From Saxidomus purpurata (taxonomy: Eukaryota; Mollusca; Bivalvia; Venerida; Veneridae): DNA of 64,000 nt. The stretch covers positions 1,045,002-1,109,001 of the forward strand of contig JAFMSR010000015.1 in the NCBI GenBank assembly GCA_022818135.1, written 5' to 3'. Shown one piece after another: positions 1-12,512 of the stretch. A model generated the notes under the pieces. That model was not told where the DNA came from and did no database searches. It worked only from the letters and a program-made list of their open reading frames with translations. The translations under genes were made by a program, and so were the position numbers. Every line of letters starts with the position of its first letter. The stretch's first letter is position 1.

Positions 1-69
1 ATCATATGAGATAGAAAGTGTGAAATCAAAACCTGAATCCAAATACAGGACAAGGTCGCAAATTGCATT

Positions 70-3000
70 ATGACGATTCTTGTTATTGTTATACTATGTT
101 TTGGATATCTTAGCTATGGTCTGTATGATTTTTACTTTTGTTTTTTCGCAATACTTTTAGTTTGTTTTTGTTTGCTAGATTCAAAAAGCGAATCATTTAC
201 GGTCACTACAATATGCGGGAAACAACACAAAAGTCATTATCAGCATTTGAATCAACGTGGTGAAAAGCTTAAATCTCTTTTTTAAAACGATATTTTAAGG
301 TTTTTAACTCTTTTAAAATGTGTTAAAAAGAATTCAACATTCTAACTGAATTCTTCTAACATATTTTAAAATAACGTTTTTTTAATAGTTTACATATGTC
401 AAAAAAACTACTAAGTAAAGTCTATAGGAAAACAAACAAGAGCAGCGTATAGAATCATTTTTCAATTACTAAATGGAAGCGGCAGTAAATTTTATAACTT
501 CTACTGCGATACTGCATTCCAAACACAACTTCATAAATAGTTCTACTTTCGTATCAATAGGTTAAGTTTGTTTTGATAATATCACATGACACAGTCAATT
601 AGCATTTTATCTGTATGTGCAGATAATATATATATGGCGAACACGAGTTTATACAGTTGTGTAAAAATGAATAGTAATTTTAAGAAGCGTCTAAGGCGTT
701 AATCTAATAGGGTTAATACCATATCATTGATTTACTTTTAAAACTTAAGCTCTTAAGATCTATAGCTCATAACATAAGTTAAAAAAATAACAGAAAATAA
801 TCAACATTGTGACCTTTGTTTCATGCTGTTTTAAACAGTAATCGAATGCCGACAGCGTGCAACCATTCTACCACAGATTACTTCTGGCATGCCGATAACG
901 TCGCCAGATTCAAACACAGGCACGCGCATTACTTCACCTCAATGGGAAACAATAGAAACTAAAGCACCAGACAGAACAACAACATATCAAATAGAAGCAA
1001 CGCAAACATACCACCCTGAAACTTCGCAAACACTTCAACCGGAAACAGTAACATCAAAGCGTAAGGAACTATCAACATTTTCTACATTCGAAACCACAAC
1101 TGTGTTTCAACCTAAAACATCAGTGACGACCGAATCAGAAACCACAACAGGAACTACGATTAAAACTACCGTACCAACAACGCAAACACAACCTGCTGTT
1201 CCGAAGTTCGTGCTAAAGGACAGTGACACTGTATGCATTGTTCTGCAAGGAAAAATAAATTTTGATATTCGGTACATGAAAAAAGATCAAACAGTAAGTT
1301 AAAATGATGTTCATGTCTTGTTGAATAGATACATTACACCTTGGAACCAATGAAATATGTTGATGTACAGTAACTTTATGATATTATGGAAAGGAGTCAA
1401 ACTTTATTGAGTAAATACAATGTACATTCAATATGTATGTTTTTTAGGATTACAAACATGTACATTTCTTTCTTGTATGTACTATCAACATTTTAGTGCA
1501 ATGGTTGTAAACAATTGTTTACACATTTACTGTACTTGTGGTCTTGTGCTTGATTATAAGACACTCATAAGTTAAATAATCGGAAAGATTGATATAAACT
1601 GACTGAACACTAACGGTTAAGGTTAATTGGCATCCGGCACCAACTAAGCTGTAAATAGCAATGACCCTATAATATATATGTATGTAATGAACTTAAAATG
1701 ACGTACATCGATGTCTTAAATATGCACAATTAATGATCGAAATTCTTTATTTCCTGATCTTATTCTGTCTGGAATTTATCATGTGCTCCTCTGGTGCTTA
1801 CCAGGTGCTCCAACCTCTTTAACAATAAAAGTTTAACATTGGCTTAATTAAGCATAGGTGAGAGAATACAATGTTTAGTTTTTGTAATTAAAATTACAGA
1901 TTTACTATCTCGTTCAGTTAAAAAGAAATAGCGTTTGAGCATCTGAACTTAAATTTGAGTTCAAATTGTAGCTTGGATGTATGATAAAACATGCATTCCG
2001 AAGACGCTGTAAAAAGGGTGTCAATATAATACTGTTTTCAATTTCAAAATGAATTTAGAATGGTACTGCACATATTGAGTTGCCATTTGACGCGGCTGTG
2101 GCCGGAAGTTGTAACTATGAAAACACAAAAACTACACAGCAAATGAGACTTGTGTTCTTCGCTCCGCCTTGGGAACTAGATATAGTCATCGCCAAGGAAA
2201 AATCATATGGTTCTTTAATGTCCGCGGACTCAAGTTATGGTTGGCAAGACGTCGGTTTGTCGTACACCGTAGACAAACATTTTCCAGATGCTAATTTTAC
2301 AGGTAATCGTATTTGTGTTTGCTCTTTATAATTATCTCTTTAAAACAGGCTCAAACCTGATGTATAGCACCCATTTATTACAAGACAGAAGCCACGATTC
2401 GGACTTGTACCGTGCGGCGACATTGTCTAGTAATGCAAGGAAGAAACCCGTAGACCACCTGGCCACCGGAAGTGAACCAAAATGCACACCAAAGCCTACA
2501 TAATCATTCTCCAGGGCTTATTATTGCAATTGACAAAATCTCTGTATCTTTACAGCATTCAGTGATCAACAGAAATTAACTGCATTGCAAAGTTGAACCA
2601 AAATACATGTATGTTACATGCTAACTGAAGGTAAGACGCCTACACCTTAGCGGCGTTTACTGAAACCAACACCATGAAGTTACTAGCGGATGATATAAAC
2701 AGACTAAGCTGCCAAACGATTGATATTAACTATCGGTCTAATCTAACTGTATTCAAACTTTGATTTCGTATTATATTGCCTCTTAAAACACCAACAACAA
2801 CCAACATTTATATGAAATATGCTTTAAACATTACAGGTATAAAAATACTTTCCAAAACAAGTGAAGCGACTGGCACGTTCAAAGCTTACACAGATGGTTC
2901 GTACAGATGTCAAGCGAAGCAAGTGCTAACTTTAGGATCTGATGAAAGTGTGAATGTGCACATTACAGATATGCAGTATAGGGCTTTCGGGAACACACAA

Positions 3001-6000
3001 TCTACAGACTTTCTTAAAACTGGTATAAAACTTTGATTCTTTTGGGCGGCATTCCTCAATAGTGTTTGGGAATTTCTTTAAATACTTTTCTGATAATCAG
3101 TGTTTTACCTTATAATAAAAGAAACAAATTTAAGTTAATTTCCTTAGTATGTATATAAATTTTTGTACTGCAATGTCAATCAGGGAAAGGAATGTACATA
3201 TAGGAAAAGAATAGCAATTATACTGAAGTAAATTATATATATACCATTGCCAATATCTTATTACATTAAGCATTATGTACAATGCTTAAAGCAATCTTAC
3301 AAAATACATGTATGTGAGCAAAACATGGAAATAAACAAAACCGTTTTCTATTTCGGTTCTCCAGAGGGTGAGTGATATTCCTTCCCATCGATTAATAGTT
3401 TTGTCCCGACAAATATGACAGATTCCTTGGCGTCCTTCATAGCTCCGTACAACGGTTTTCTTGCATCGCGTATACCTTTTGGGATTTGGGCTCCGATCCC
3501 ATAGCCTGCCTTCTTCAGGTCATCACTTTTGTCAAATGACGCTAAACGTATCCTTTCTCTTTCGCGAAAATATTTACTAGTATCGGACGTGTTTTAGGTC
3601 CGACCCTATGGACACGACCGAATAACATGTCGTTCGGAATATCCAGATATGTACGGATTGTATTTTTGGCCAGTTTCTCACAATCTTCCGTGTTTCTTGT
3701 TGCTGGTTCAGCTATACCGTAGAACATGAGATTTTCTCTCATGCCCCTTAATTCAAGATCTAACAGTTTCTCACACATTGACTCCCTTTGTTCACTGAGT
3801 TCTCTACCTTGCTTTTCTAATTTATCACACGAATTTTTCAGTTTTGTAATTTCATCTTTAGCTGATTTGAGTTCATAATGATTTTTGTCCAGTTCTGCTG
3901 ACGAGAAATCGCAAGACTTTTCAGTTTCTGCAACGCGTATTTCGAGGTTTTTTCGAGGTGTTCGTTTCCAGGTCCGAGACCTTTGCGTTTATGAATTTAC
4001 AGTTTTGTCAATTCTATCTACTGTTTTCAGTTCTTTGATATGATTCATGTCTTCTAGTAATTTGCTAGCTCATGGAGGGGTCTGCGACGGTATTCCCATC
4101 CCAAACGGTGACCGTGGGTGTAGAGGTGGAGAGCTCTGAGCATACCCGGGCTGACCAACCATGCCAAATGCGGATGACTGAGGAAACTTCGGGAAAGCCA
4201 TACTGTCGTACTGCGACTGATAAATAATATTTATGTCACATACAGCTTTTATATCCTGCGGGTGTGTTATTCGGCTTTTTTCACAGTTTACACTTTTAAC
4301 TCTAAAAACAAAAATAATATCAAACAGGGAATGCCACGTACCAAAAACGCAGCCTCCCCAAAACGAACCCCACAGCACCCAGAAGTGCACACCACCAACA
4401 CACACACACACACACGCGCGTATACACACACGACACACACACACAATCATGTACACACACACATATACACTACCAACACACACTAGCATACAAAGCAAAC
4501 ACACGAGGACAAAACGAACAATTAAAGGAACACAGTGGGGCACCGGCTTGGAGGGGTCAGTGGCAAAAACACCACTGGGGAGCTTAAACCGGTTTATGGT
4601 GCGCACCCAACCTCACTCTTACCCCCACCATGTTCCAAAGTCACAGGACAGTGTAAATAAAAGTAATCCCTGCTAGGTGAATCTCTAACACACGCAATGG
4701 AAACAAAAGGCATGGTGTGTAAAACACAAAAATGCTCGTGTATAAATATATAAAAAGCAAACCTTGAGAACCAAAAAACGTATGTACTCAATGCCTTTGC
4801 AGAAGGCAGAGCACCAAGAGAAACACCCTTAAGGGCCCGACGAAACAGGCCAGAGGACAGAAATCAAAACAGTTTCGTCCCAGTGGGATTTAAAAACTGT
4901 CCTCCCCCTCTACCGTCAGACACAATCAAAGAGGGAAGCATAGCGTCCAACTGTAAACGGGTTGAACACCAAACATGCGGTGTGTCTCAAAACAGTTGGG
5001 TCGTAACCTCTTTTAACAAAACGTTTTATAATTTTAGCAAATACAGTTGGAAAATTGCCATGACCCAAAATCTTACGAAGTTTGTAAACCACATCCCCAT
5101 AAAAATCGGGTTTTGAAATACCTTCTCGCAGAAGAGTCTTTAGATTACTATTGAATTTCAAAACCAAATCAGAATTACGATAGTAAAATTTAGCAAAATA
5201 TTTACGCAATTTGTAATAACGGTAGCCCTGTTGAAGAAGTTTATTTGTAATATATTGATTACGTTCATTGAAATCCTCAACATAACTACACGCTCTGGCA
5301 AACCGAATTAACTGAGAAATGTATACCCCATAAGATGTAGCATGAGGTACATCCCCATCCAAATGGGGGAAATTTACAATACTAAAATTAAAATCATCCC
5401 TCTTGTCATAAATTTTGGTGACCACTAACCACTATTTGCTTTCGACCGTTTTGACTGTGGACTGTCCTAATTCTGGACTACTACTAAATCCATCACGCCT
5501 CGTGTTTTCCGTGGGTTCTGCGTGTAACTACGATTTTGCCTTTCATTTTTGTTTCTACTTTTTCTTACTCCCTTGGTCGGAATTTGGAGTAGCTCCTGAA
5601 ATTACCATTAGCATATAAGTTTATGATCAAATTAAATCCATAATTGTTGCGAAACACCTCTAGTCAAATATTTTCATTTTAGTCCAACAACACCGGAGTA
5701 CATTTTCCCATGTTTTCTCACCTCGTGTGACCTTGACCTGTAATATTGTTTATTTTTATGTAATTATACATAAAATCTAAAATGTTACGATTGAGCTTAA
5801 TAAAATGCAATGAAAAAGATGTTATAGTATGATTGAACTTACTATGAAAATGAACAAATGTAAATACAAACCATATACAACTGGATCAGCCAAGTCATGC
5901 TGTTTACAATGCAAAATAACTTAAAACTTTTCTTACAGGTGTATCAGAGTGTGAAGCTGACAAGAGAAGCAATAAGACTGGAAGCAGTCATAACACACTT

Positions 6001-6120
6001 GGGCTGGCTCTCGGCTGCGCCATTGCAGGTTTAGTAATAGTTACTGTATTTACCGCGACTGTGTGGTGCCGAAGAAAGAAACATACTGGAGACTTCAGAG
6101 ACTATTCAACAATTAATTAA
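70..6120 (+). CDS. LAMP-family glycoprotein, single luminal domain (LAMP 1)
   Basis: Five exons join in frame: 70-118, 839-1293, 2059-2302, 2837-3022, 5939-6120 (1116 nt, 371 aa); intron phases are 1, 0, 1, 1 and all introns are GT-AG. Exon 1 encodes a hydrophobic signal peptide. Residues about 20-140 are a Thr/Ser/Pro-rich mucin-like stalk. Residues about 141-330 form a LAMP luminal domain with the four expected cysteines (VCIVL, GSCNY, YRCQA, SECEA) and the family's aromatic block near MQYRAFG. Exon 5 gives a membrane span (about 332-354), basic CRRKK and a short tail ending YSTIN, close to the YxxPhi lysosomal sorting signal of LAMPs. The layout resembles CD68/macrosialin: one LAMP domain on a mucin stalk. 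It would act in lysosomal or endosomal membranes. Its paralogue follows on the same strand. The start is the ATG opening the signal peptide, and the homologous exon of the paralogue has the same coding length (49 nt). Upstream sequence is cut by the window edge. Confidence 0.82.
3355..4000 (-). pseudogene. Decayed non-LTR retrotransposon ORF1
   Basis: The minus strand inside intron 4 of LAMP 1 reads a Glu/Lys/Leu-rich coiled coil (about 3960-3770), then an RRM-like block with GMRENLMFYGI (about 3745) and FGRVHRVG (about 3620). Reading breaks near 3560 and continues in another frame with FDKSDDL and GYGIGAQIPKGI to about 3360. Coiled coil, RRM and C-terminal domain in this order is the plan of L1-type ORF1 proteins. 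One frameshift and no adjoining RT make it a dead fragment. The family assignment is from the pattern only. Confidence 0.6.
4300..5425 (-). mobile_element. Retroelement 3' part: reverse-transcriptase C-terminus plus 3' tail
   Basis: A minus-strand ORF (5425-4916, 169 aa) contains YGVYISQLIRFARA, LLQQGYRYYKLRK and FYGDVVYKLRK, a block I recognise from the C-terminal part of retroelement reverse-transcriptase polyproteins common in molluscs and cnidarians. The catalytic part would lie upstream and is absent, so this is a 5'-truncated copy. The following sequence down to about 4300 looks like its 3' untranslated region. The segment 4305-4396 recurs near 55700-55795 and, in the other orientation, near 7193-7265, as expected for truncated retroelement ends. 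Class (LINE, Penelope-like or other) cannot be settled from this piece. Confidence 0.55.
4390..4485. repeat. (CA)n microsatellite
   Basis: Interrupted CA dinucleotide tract with CG and TA variants, within the retroelement 3' region in intron 4 of LAMP 1. It makes the overlapping His/Thr-rich reading frames spurious. Confidence 0.9.
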
Positions 6121-6609
6121 CTAAGTAGATTCTAATTGATTAAAACCCCAGAAACATTTCTGAACATGTCATATTCTTAACGGGAGAAGACACACAACTT
6201 TTAAGTTGAAAGTAAACTTTATTGTATCCGTCGCAAGTTGAAAAGAAGTTGCCCGAAGCAGAGGGAAAAGTAACATAATTATTATGCTTACATATGTCTG
6301 AATGAATTACATCTAGCTCCACGCGGATTTTTTTTTCATTAAAATATGTACTGATTTTTATTTGTATATTACAAGTAACACTATAAATGAAATGTCATGT
6401 TTCCTTTGCTGTTGTTTATAGATGACAAATGTTGCTAAAAGCATGGAAACATTAAACATTGTGATATGAATTGATTCTTTTATGTTTTACATGCATAGAG
6501 ATATATGTGTTTCAGTGTTGCATACAATGTAATGTACGAGTAAATAGGCATTATAGGAAATAAGGGATTAAATAAATTTACATATATTTACTGCTTGTTT
6601 AAAGAGACA

Positions 6610-6990
6610 CTCCAAATATCTAGCAGTTTGTATTTTCAATACGTAAATAATGTGATCAGTGAACGAAAATTGATAAATAAATAAATACAAATACAATTTT
6701 AAAGAACAACATAATTATATCGAAAAATGTCTCATTTAAGCACAAATAATCAACATAGAGGCATTCTGTGATAAATCGCTATCCACCCATTAATTGTACA
6801 ACAACAGCTTTACATAGATTATTGAATGTTTTACGGTACCGCAACATATTTTAAAACGCTGATTAACCCGATGATGACTAAACTGTATAGTTATTATTTA
6901 TGCTTTTGAAGTTATTTAATTTGACACCAGTTTTAAAGAATTCATCTTTAACACATCATTTCAGTAAAAAATCTTTAATTAAAATTATAA
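6610..6990. repeat. Dispersed repeat R1, uninterrupted copy
   Basis: The stretch containing 'cacaaataatcaacatagag' and 'aatcgctatccacccatta' recurs at about 9340-9381 joined to 10323-10470 (split by an insertion), and at 25990-26290. Its right-hand part (the 'ggttaagt...acttcc...tttgacatc' block) recurs at 13973-14050 and 14456-14533. No coding capacity seen. Confidence 0.75.
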
Positions 6991-7192
6991 ACAACCCTGT
7001 GAACTTTTTAATCTTAAGGAACACAAACTGCAAAAGAAATATTAAGAATCTTAACACCGAACACCGATGACAACGTTGCAAGATGGTACATGTATATATT
7101 TTCATACATTAACATCCATCTTCGAAAAAAAGCCAGTGAATAAATTAGATTTCACCGTTAATGTAGAAATAAGAAAATATTTATTTCCTTCA

Positions 7193-7265
7193 GTTGCTGT
7201 GGGGCTCGTTTTGGGGAGGCTGCGTTTTTGGTACGTGGCATTCCCTGTTTGATATTATTATTATT
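7193..7265 (-). repeat. Short copy of retroelement 3' end
   Basis: Reverse complement of the segment around 4320-4375, sharing 'ggggaggctgcgtttttgg' and 'tacgtggcattccctgtttg', followed by a T-rich tract. Probably a truncated retrotransposed tail. Confidence 0.6.
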
Positions 7266-8585
7266 TTTTTTTTTACTTTCTTTTAGTGGGAACAAATATG
7301 ATAAAAATTAAATGTTATAATATTCGTTTAAAAATTTCGTTGCGTTATATGCTTGTTACTAACGCTAGCCAGCCAAAGGGCTTATCAGTCGGAAGTTATT
7401 CATTCCTTTTGTGTTATATGTATGCCATTTTTCTTATTTCCGCCAAATGTCATTCTACTTTTTGTTATACATTCTAATCCAATTAGATATAACCAATATA
7501 TTCCAAAACGTTACATAGTATCTCAAACATGTGACATAATTTCATATGACTGTGCACCAAATAGTAGGACTATGGCGTCCCAGAAAAAAGGTGCATATAT
7601 CTTGTACCTGTAATACAATGCAGTGTTTGAAAGCCACTGTAATATATAAACTGCAAGCCGGTTATATGTCTACTATACAGAAATAAGCAAAACAGTTGTA
7701 TATGCGTTCCGCCTTTGTTCTCTTGCAATTATTTTTGCTTATTCCTGTAGTTATACACATAAATATACCGCAAGGAAGAAACAAGTTGGCTGTTTAAAAA
7801 GCATCCAATGGGTTAATTATGCCACAGGGGTAGCACGCATGAACATATCAAGAGAGCTAAAACGTTTTTGGAATTCAAATCGTTTTTGGAGTTTGCATGC
7901 AGATTCTTTCCTAATTGATCAGGATCCCGTGAGAAATGTTGATGCTGAGAGAATAATTCATTTCTCTGAGAAATGAAGATTAAAGTTGAACAAACTGTAA
8001 CAAGTTCATTAACGTTCAGCCAAATGTAAAGACAGACGGGCGAACGGACGGCCATAGAGTTGGTTACAATAGCACGGGTGTTACATCTGGGGGTTCGGTC
8101 TCTTGGCTGATGTCATTGAGCAAAAAGACAAAGTTTGTAGATATTTTATTCAAATTATTTTATATTCATCATTTCTAGCACGTATAACTGTATTTCAGAT
8201 ATGGAAAAAGTTTATTATTCCTATATTGACACTATCATAGCATCATGCGTGGGAAGGAATACCTATCCTATATATAGGCAGGGTTTATAAGCGGCATATA
8301 CATGTACAGAATGTATGACAAGTTACTTGAACAGCCATTTGGTACAGTAGGATATGCAGTCCGACACTCTTTATCCAGCTACATGCAGTCGCCAATAATT
8401 TATTGTTGAGTTCTAAAAATAGATATAACATAGACGCGTAACCAGATGTGCAGATGTAGCGATGATTGAGCATGTGCATAACAGAAACTCGCCACTATAT
8501 TTGACGATGTCCTCAGGGGCATAACACAGTGAAAACATTTGTTTCATATCATATGGAATATAACCAACAACCTTCTGGCATTTGT

Positions 8586-8667
8586 ACCACGTGACAGTCA
8601 ATTGGACTCTCGGGACTCTCGTGATCTATAACGGGACTAACGTGACCAATATCGGGACTCACGTGAC
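8586..8667. promoter_or_regulatory. Candidate CLEAR/E-box cluster upstream of LAMP 2
   Basis: Two perfect CACGTG E-boxes occur at 8588-8593 (context ACCACGTGAC) and 8660-8665 (context CTCACGTGAC), with a near match AACGTGACC at 8639-8647 between them. The CLEAR element bound by TFEB/MiT factors in lysosomal genes is GTCACGTGAC; the second site matches it at 9 of 10 positions. They lie 440-520 bp before the start codon of the two-domain LAMP. Family knowledge plus position suggest lysosomal regulation; no transcript start is known here. Confidence 0.4.
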
Positions 8668-9103
8668 CCATATCTGACCCGATATGATATTATGCGGATA
8701 TCTCTCGTTATCAAACTGAACTGATAGCCAATTTCACCTTTGTCGCACACGCGGGAAAAAAAACTTTAAGATTTAACGATAGATACAATTTAGGGAACAT
8801 CAATTTAAATTGCATCGAATTTGATGTTTGATGTTTTTTCTTCCCCATTTCTTATATCATTTACACATGCAGACAACAAGAAATTGAATTTCGATTTTCC
8901 TATTACGGTTAGAGTCAATCGGCAACGTTTTTAACTTATGTTCATTAAACTGAAACAGTCGAAGTAATTTTGTATTGCCTATTTAAAGCTTTTCATATCA
9001 AACAAGGATGGTTTATCCGTGTATCTTACACTTTATCTAATCATTTAATACAAATTTGTTTACCATTAATATGTGTTCTGAAACATTTTAGACAAAACGA
9101 ACA

Positions 9104-12100
9104 ATGAATTTTGTGCTGGGCGTCTTGTTCAATTTTGGATTGCTCCTTTATGGTTTGTATTATTTTATTACCCGTAAACGTTTTATGTAAGATTCTTCAG
9201 TAATACTGCCTATCATTTTGCACATTACTCTTCCGTTGACTTAAAGGAAGCTTTAATGAACATTCCCCACATGTAGCAGGTTATATTCTCCAAATATAAG
9301 TAATGTATTCAATGAATGTAAAATGATGAATAAAATAGAACTTCAAAGAACAACATACATCGAATAATGCGATATTTTAGCATATCCGTAAACTTAAGTT
9401 GGTTTGCAGTTCGCAGTTCGCAATTCGAATTGCGAACTGGCAACTAAAAAGTCAGTTTGCAGTTCGTGATTTGAATCGCGAACTGCGAACTGGCAACTAG
9501 TCTGCAGTTCGCAATTCGAATCGCGAACTGTGAACTGGCAACTACTCTGTAGTTCACAGTTCGAACTGCAAGCTGCAAACATGTTTGCAGTTAACAATTT
9601 GAATCGAGAACTGGCAATTAAACTTCATTTGAACGCCTTATTGGGAAGTTGTTTTTATTTCGTAATTCAGTTAGGAAACTCATGTTAGGTTCGCAAAGTT
9701 GTCTGCAGTTCGCAACTTGAATCGCAAACTGCAAACTGCGAACTGGTTTGCAGTTCACAATTCGAACTGGCAACTTGTCTGCAGTTCGCAATTCGAATCG
9801 CGAACTGCGAACAGGCAACTAGTCTGCAGTTCACAGTTCGCAATTCGAATAACGAACTGCAGACTAGTATGCAGTTCGCGATTCAAGTTGAGAACTGCAG
9901 GCAACTTTGCGAACTGCAAACCTATCACGAGTTTCCAATCGAATAACGAAATACAAACTACTTGTCATTTCCAATTAGCCGTTCAAATAAAGATTAGTTG
10001 CCAGTTCGCAGTTCGCGATTCGAATTGCGAACTGCAAACTGTAGACTAGTTGCCAGTTCGCAGTTCGCGATTCGAACTGCGACCGGCAGACAAGTTGCCA
10101 GTTCGCATTGTGCACTGCAAACCAGTTCGCACTATGCAGTTCGCGATTCAAGTTGAGAACTGCAGGCAACTTTGCGAACTGCAAACCTTTCATGAGTTTC
10201 CTAATCGAATAACGAAATACAAACTACTTCTCATTCCCAATTAGCCGTTCAAATGAACTGAAATGAACTGCAAACTGATTTCTTACTGCGAACTGCGAAC
10301 TGCAAACCAACTTTACGGATATCATTGTAGCACAAATTGTCGACATAGAGACCTTCTGTAATAAACGCTATCCAACCATTAATTGTTCAACAACAACTTT
10401 CTATAATTTATTGAACGTTTACCGATATTGCAACAAATTTTAAGACGCTGATTTTACCGAATTGGTCAAACCGAATACAATTAGTGATGCATTTATAGAA
10501 TGACACTTTAACCTGCTTTTTCTTGCAGTTAAAGGCGAATTCTTTAAATTTGGAGACAGGAAGAATGGAACATGCATACTGCTGAAAATGGATGCAAAGT
10601 TTAATCTTACATATAACGAAGAAAATGTCACACAGGTAAGGAAAGGAATGTCACTCAGGTAAGGAGGGGACTGTCAAACATGTGAGGAAGGGAATGTCAC
10701 ACTAGATGATTGTTCAGTAGAACACTTGTGACGCCCTCTTACACCTTGTCAGAATAACCAATAATTTTGTGACAAAATCTTAGTACAAAAAGGGGTATAA
10801 CTCTGTCAAATATGACGTTGATCAATAAACTTTGGCCACATCACGACCCTTTTGTCATAAGCAATACAATTTGAAAGTTTGATGAAGAAATCTTAAGAAA
10901 TGGCAAAGTTATAACCAAAATATAAGTTAAAAAAGGGGCAACACTCTGTCAAATATGACCTTGAAATACAAACTTTGGCGGCATCACGACCCTTTTGTCA
11001 AAAGCAATGCAATTTGAAAGTTTGATGAAGAAATCTTATGAAATAGCAAAGTTATAGCCAACGTTAAGTTTTTGTGTGAAAAACTAAGTACATAAAGGAG
11101 CATAACTCTGTCAAATATGACCTTGACCTACATATTTTGGCGGCATCCTGATTCTTTTCTCATAAGCAATACAATTATAAAGTTTGATGGATAATTTCAA
11201 GAAATGGCAAAGGAATATCCAACGTTAAGTTTTTGTGACTGACGGACCAACGGACCGACAAACGGACAGACAAAGCGATCCCTATGTATTGCCTTTCCTC
11301 CGAAAAGGCAACACAATAAGTAAAGAAAGGGAATGTCACACAGGTAAGGAAGGCAATAACACACATTCAAAGAAGAGAATGTCACAAAATTACGGAAAGG
11401 TATGTCGCACAGGCAAGGAAGGGAATGACAAACAAGTAAGTAAGGGAATGTCACACAAGTAAGTAAGGGAATGTCAAAAATGTAAGGCAGGGAATATCGC
11501 ACAGGTAAGAAAGGGAATGTTACACAATTAATGAAGGAAATGTCACACAGGTAAGGACGCGAATGTCACACTTGCGAAAAATGGACTGTTACACAGGTAA
11601 GGAAGGTAAGGAAGGGAAAGTCACATCGGTTAAGAAGTAAGAAAGGGAATGTCACACAGGTAAGGGAATGTCACAAAGGTAGGGAAAAGAATGTCATACA
11701 GGCAAACAAGAGAATGTCGCACAAGTAAAGAAGGGAATGTCACACAGGTAAGAAAGGGAATGTAACAAATGTAAGGAAAGGAATGTCACGCAGTTAATTT
11801 CCTGACTTATTTTCACTTTGTTGGGACTGCAAAGTTAAAAATTCCTAATTCCTCCTGAATTCGATCCAGTAATTGTGCAATTTTTACATTTGCAATAACG
11901 GTGTCAAGCACAGCTCAAACGTGTTAGTTTTAAAATTTCTTACATTGAAAACTTCATCCGACAAAAAATAATCAACAGAGATCAGAAATTACAATAATAT
12001 AAGTATTCGGGAAACAAATAATTATTTTCATCATTTTCAGTTTCATACTTTTGTATGTTCAAGCGTGTTCACACAACCTACAATCATGCTTATTTAATAT

Positions 12101-12512
12101 TTTCAAAAATTTTAGAACGCAGATGTGTTTGATCTGAATGGCGCCAGAGTTGTGGAAAGTTCGAGTGAATGTGGGGGCAAAACCTTCAACTCGATACTCC
12201 TTGTTCGACTTTTCCCGTCAAGAGAGAACTTAAAGTTTGTTTTCGAGAAACAGAAGAATGGACAAATATCTATGAGAGTTGATTTATATGTGGAACCTGC
12301 AAAACATTTTCATAATATGAATGACACTGCACCGTTTGAAATGAAGGATTCTGTAGATTTATTTGTTGGATATGTCTCGAGAAACAACTCATTCGCTTGT
12401 CGCACAACACAGTCGCTGTTCTTTAGAAATGATGCACCCTTTGACATGACAATGAACATAACAGATTTGCATGTTCAAGCCTATAACGTCACTGGCGACG
12501 AGTTTGGACCAG
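9104..12512 (+). CDS. LAMP 2, signal peptide and luminal domain 1 exons
   Basis: Exon 1 (9104-9152) encodes the leader and matches exon 1 of LAMP 1 in length and in its TATG|GT donor context. Exon 2 (10529-10635) carries GTCILLKMDAKFNLTY, the first strand of the domain with Cys1. Exon 3 (12116-12512) carries SSSECGGK (Cys2) and SFACRTTQS (Cys3) and ends in phase 1. In domain 2 and in LAMP 1 the part equivalent to exon 3 is split by one more intron, so the two domains differ in exon structure. Confidence 0.75.

Larger units (their letters stand above)
6121..9103. other. Intergenic region between the two LAMP genes
   Basis: No coding exon recognised. It holds the 3' flank of LAMP 1 (no poly(A) signal close enough to call with confidence), a dispersed repeat R1 (about 6610-6990), an inverted copy of a retroelement 3' end (about 7193-7265), AT-rich unclassified sequence, and E-box sites near 8586-8667 that may belong to the promoter of LAMP 2. 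Confidence 0.6.

Noticed and set aside
4070..4676. Overlapping ORFs on both strands, 147 and 178 aa
   Set aside because: They run through a (CA)n microsatellite and a retroelement tail; composition is driven by the repeat.
9394..10244. Several ORFs of 64-116 aa rich in SSQFE and NCELQ words
   Set aside because: By-products of the palindromic tandem units of the inverted-repeat element.
11175..11502. ORFs of 63-101 aa on both strands
   Set aside because: They read the 23-bp minisatellite and the adjoining dispersed repeat.
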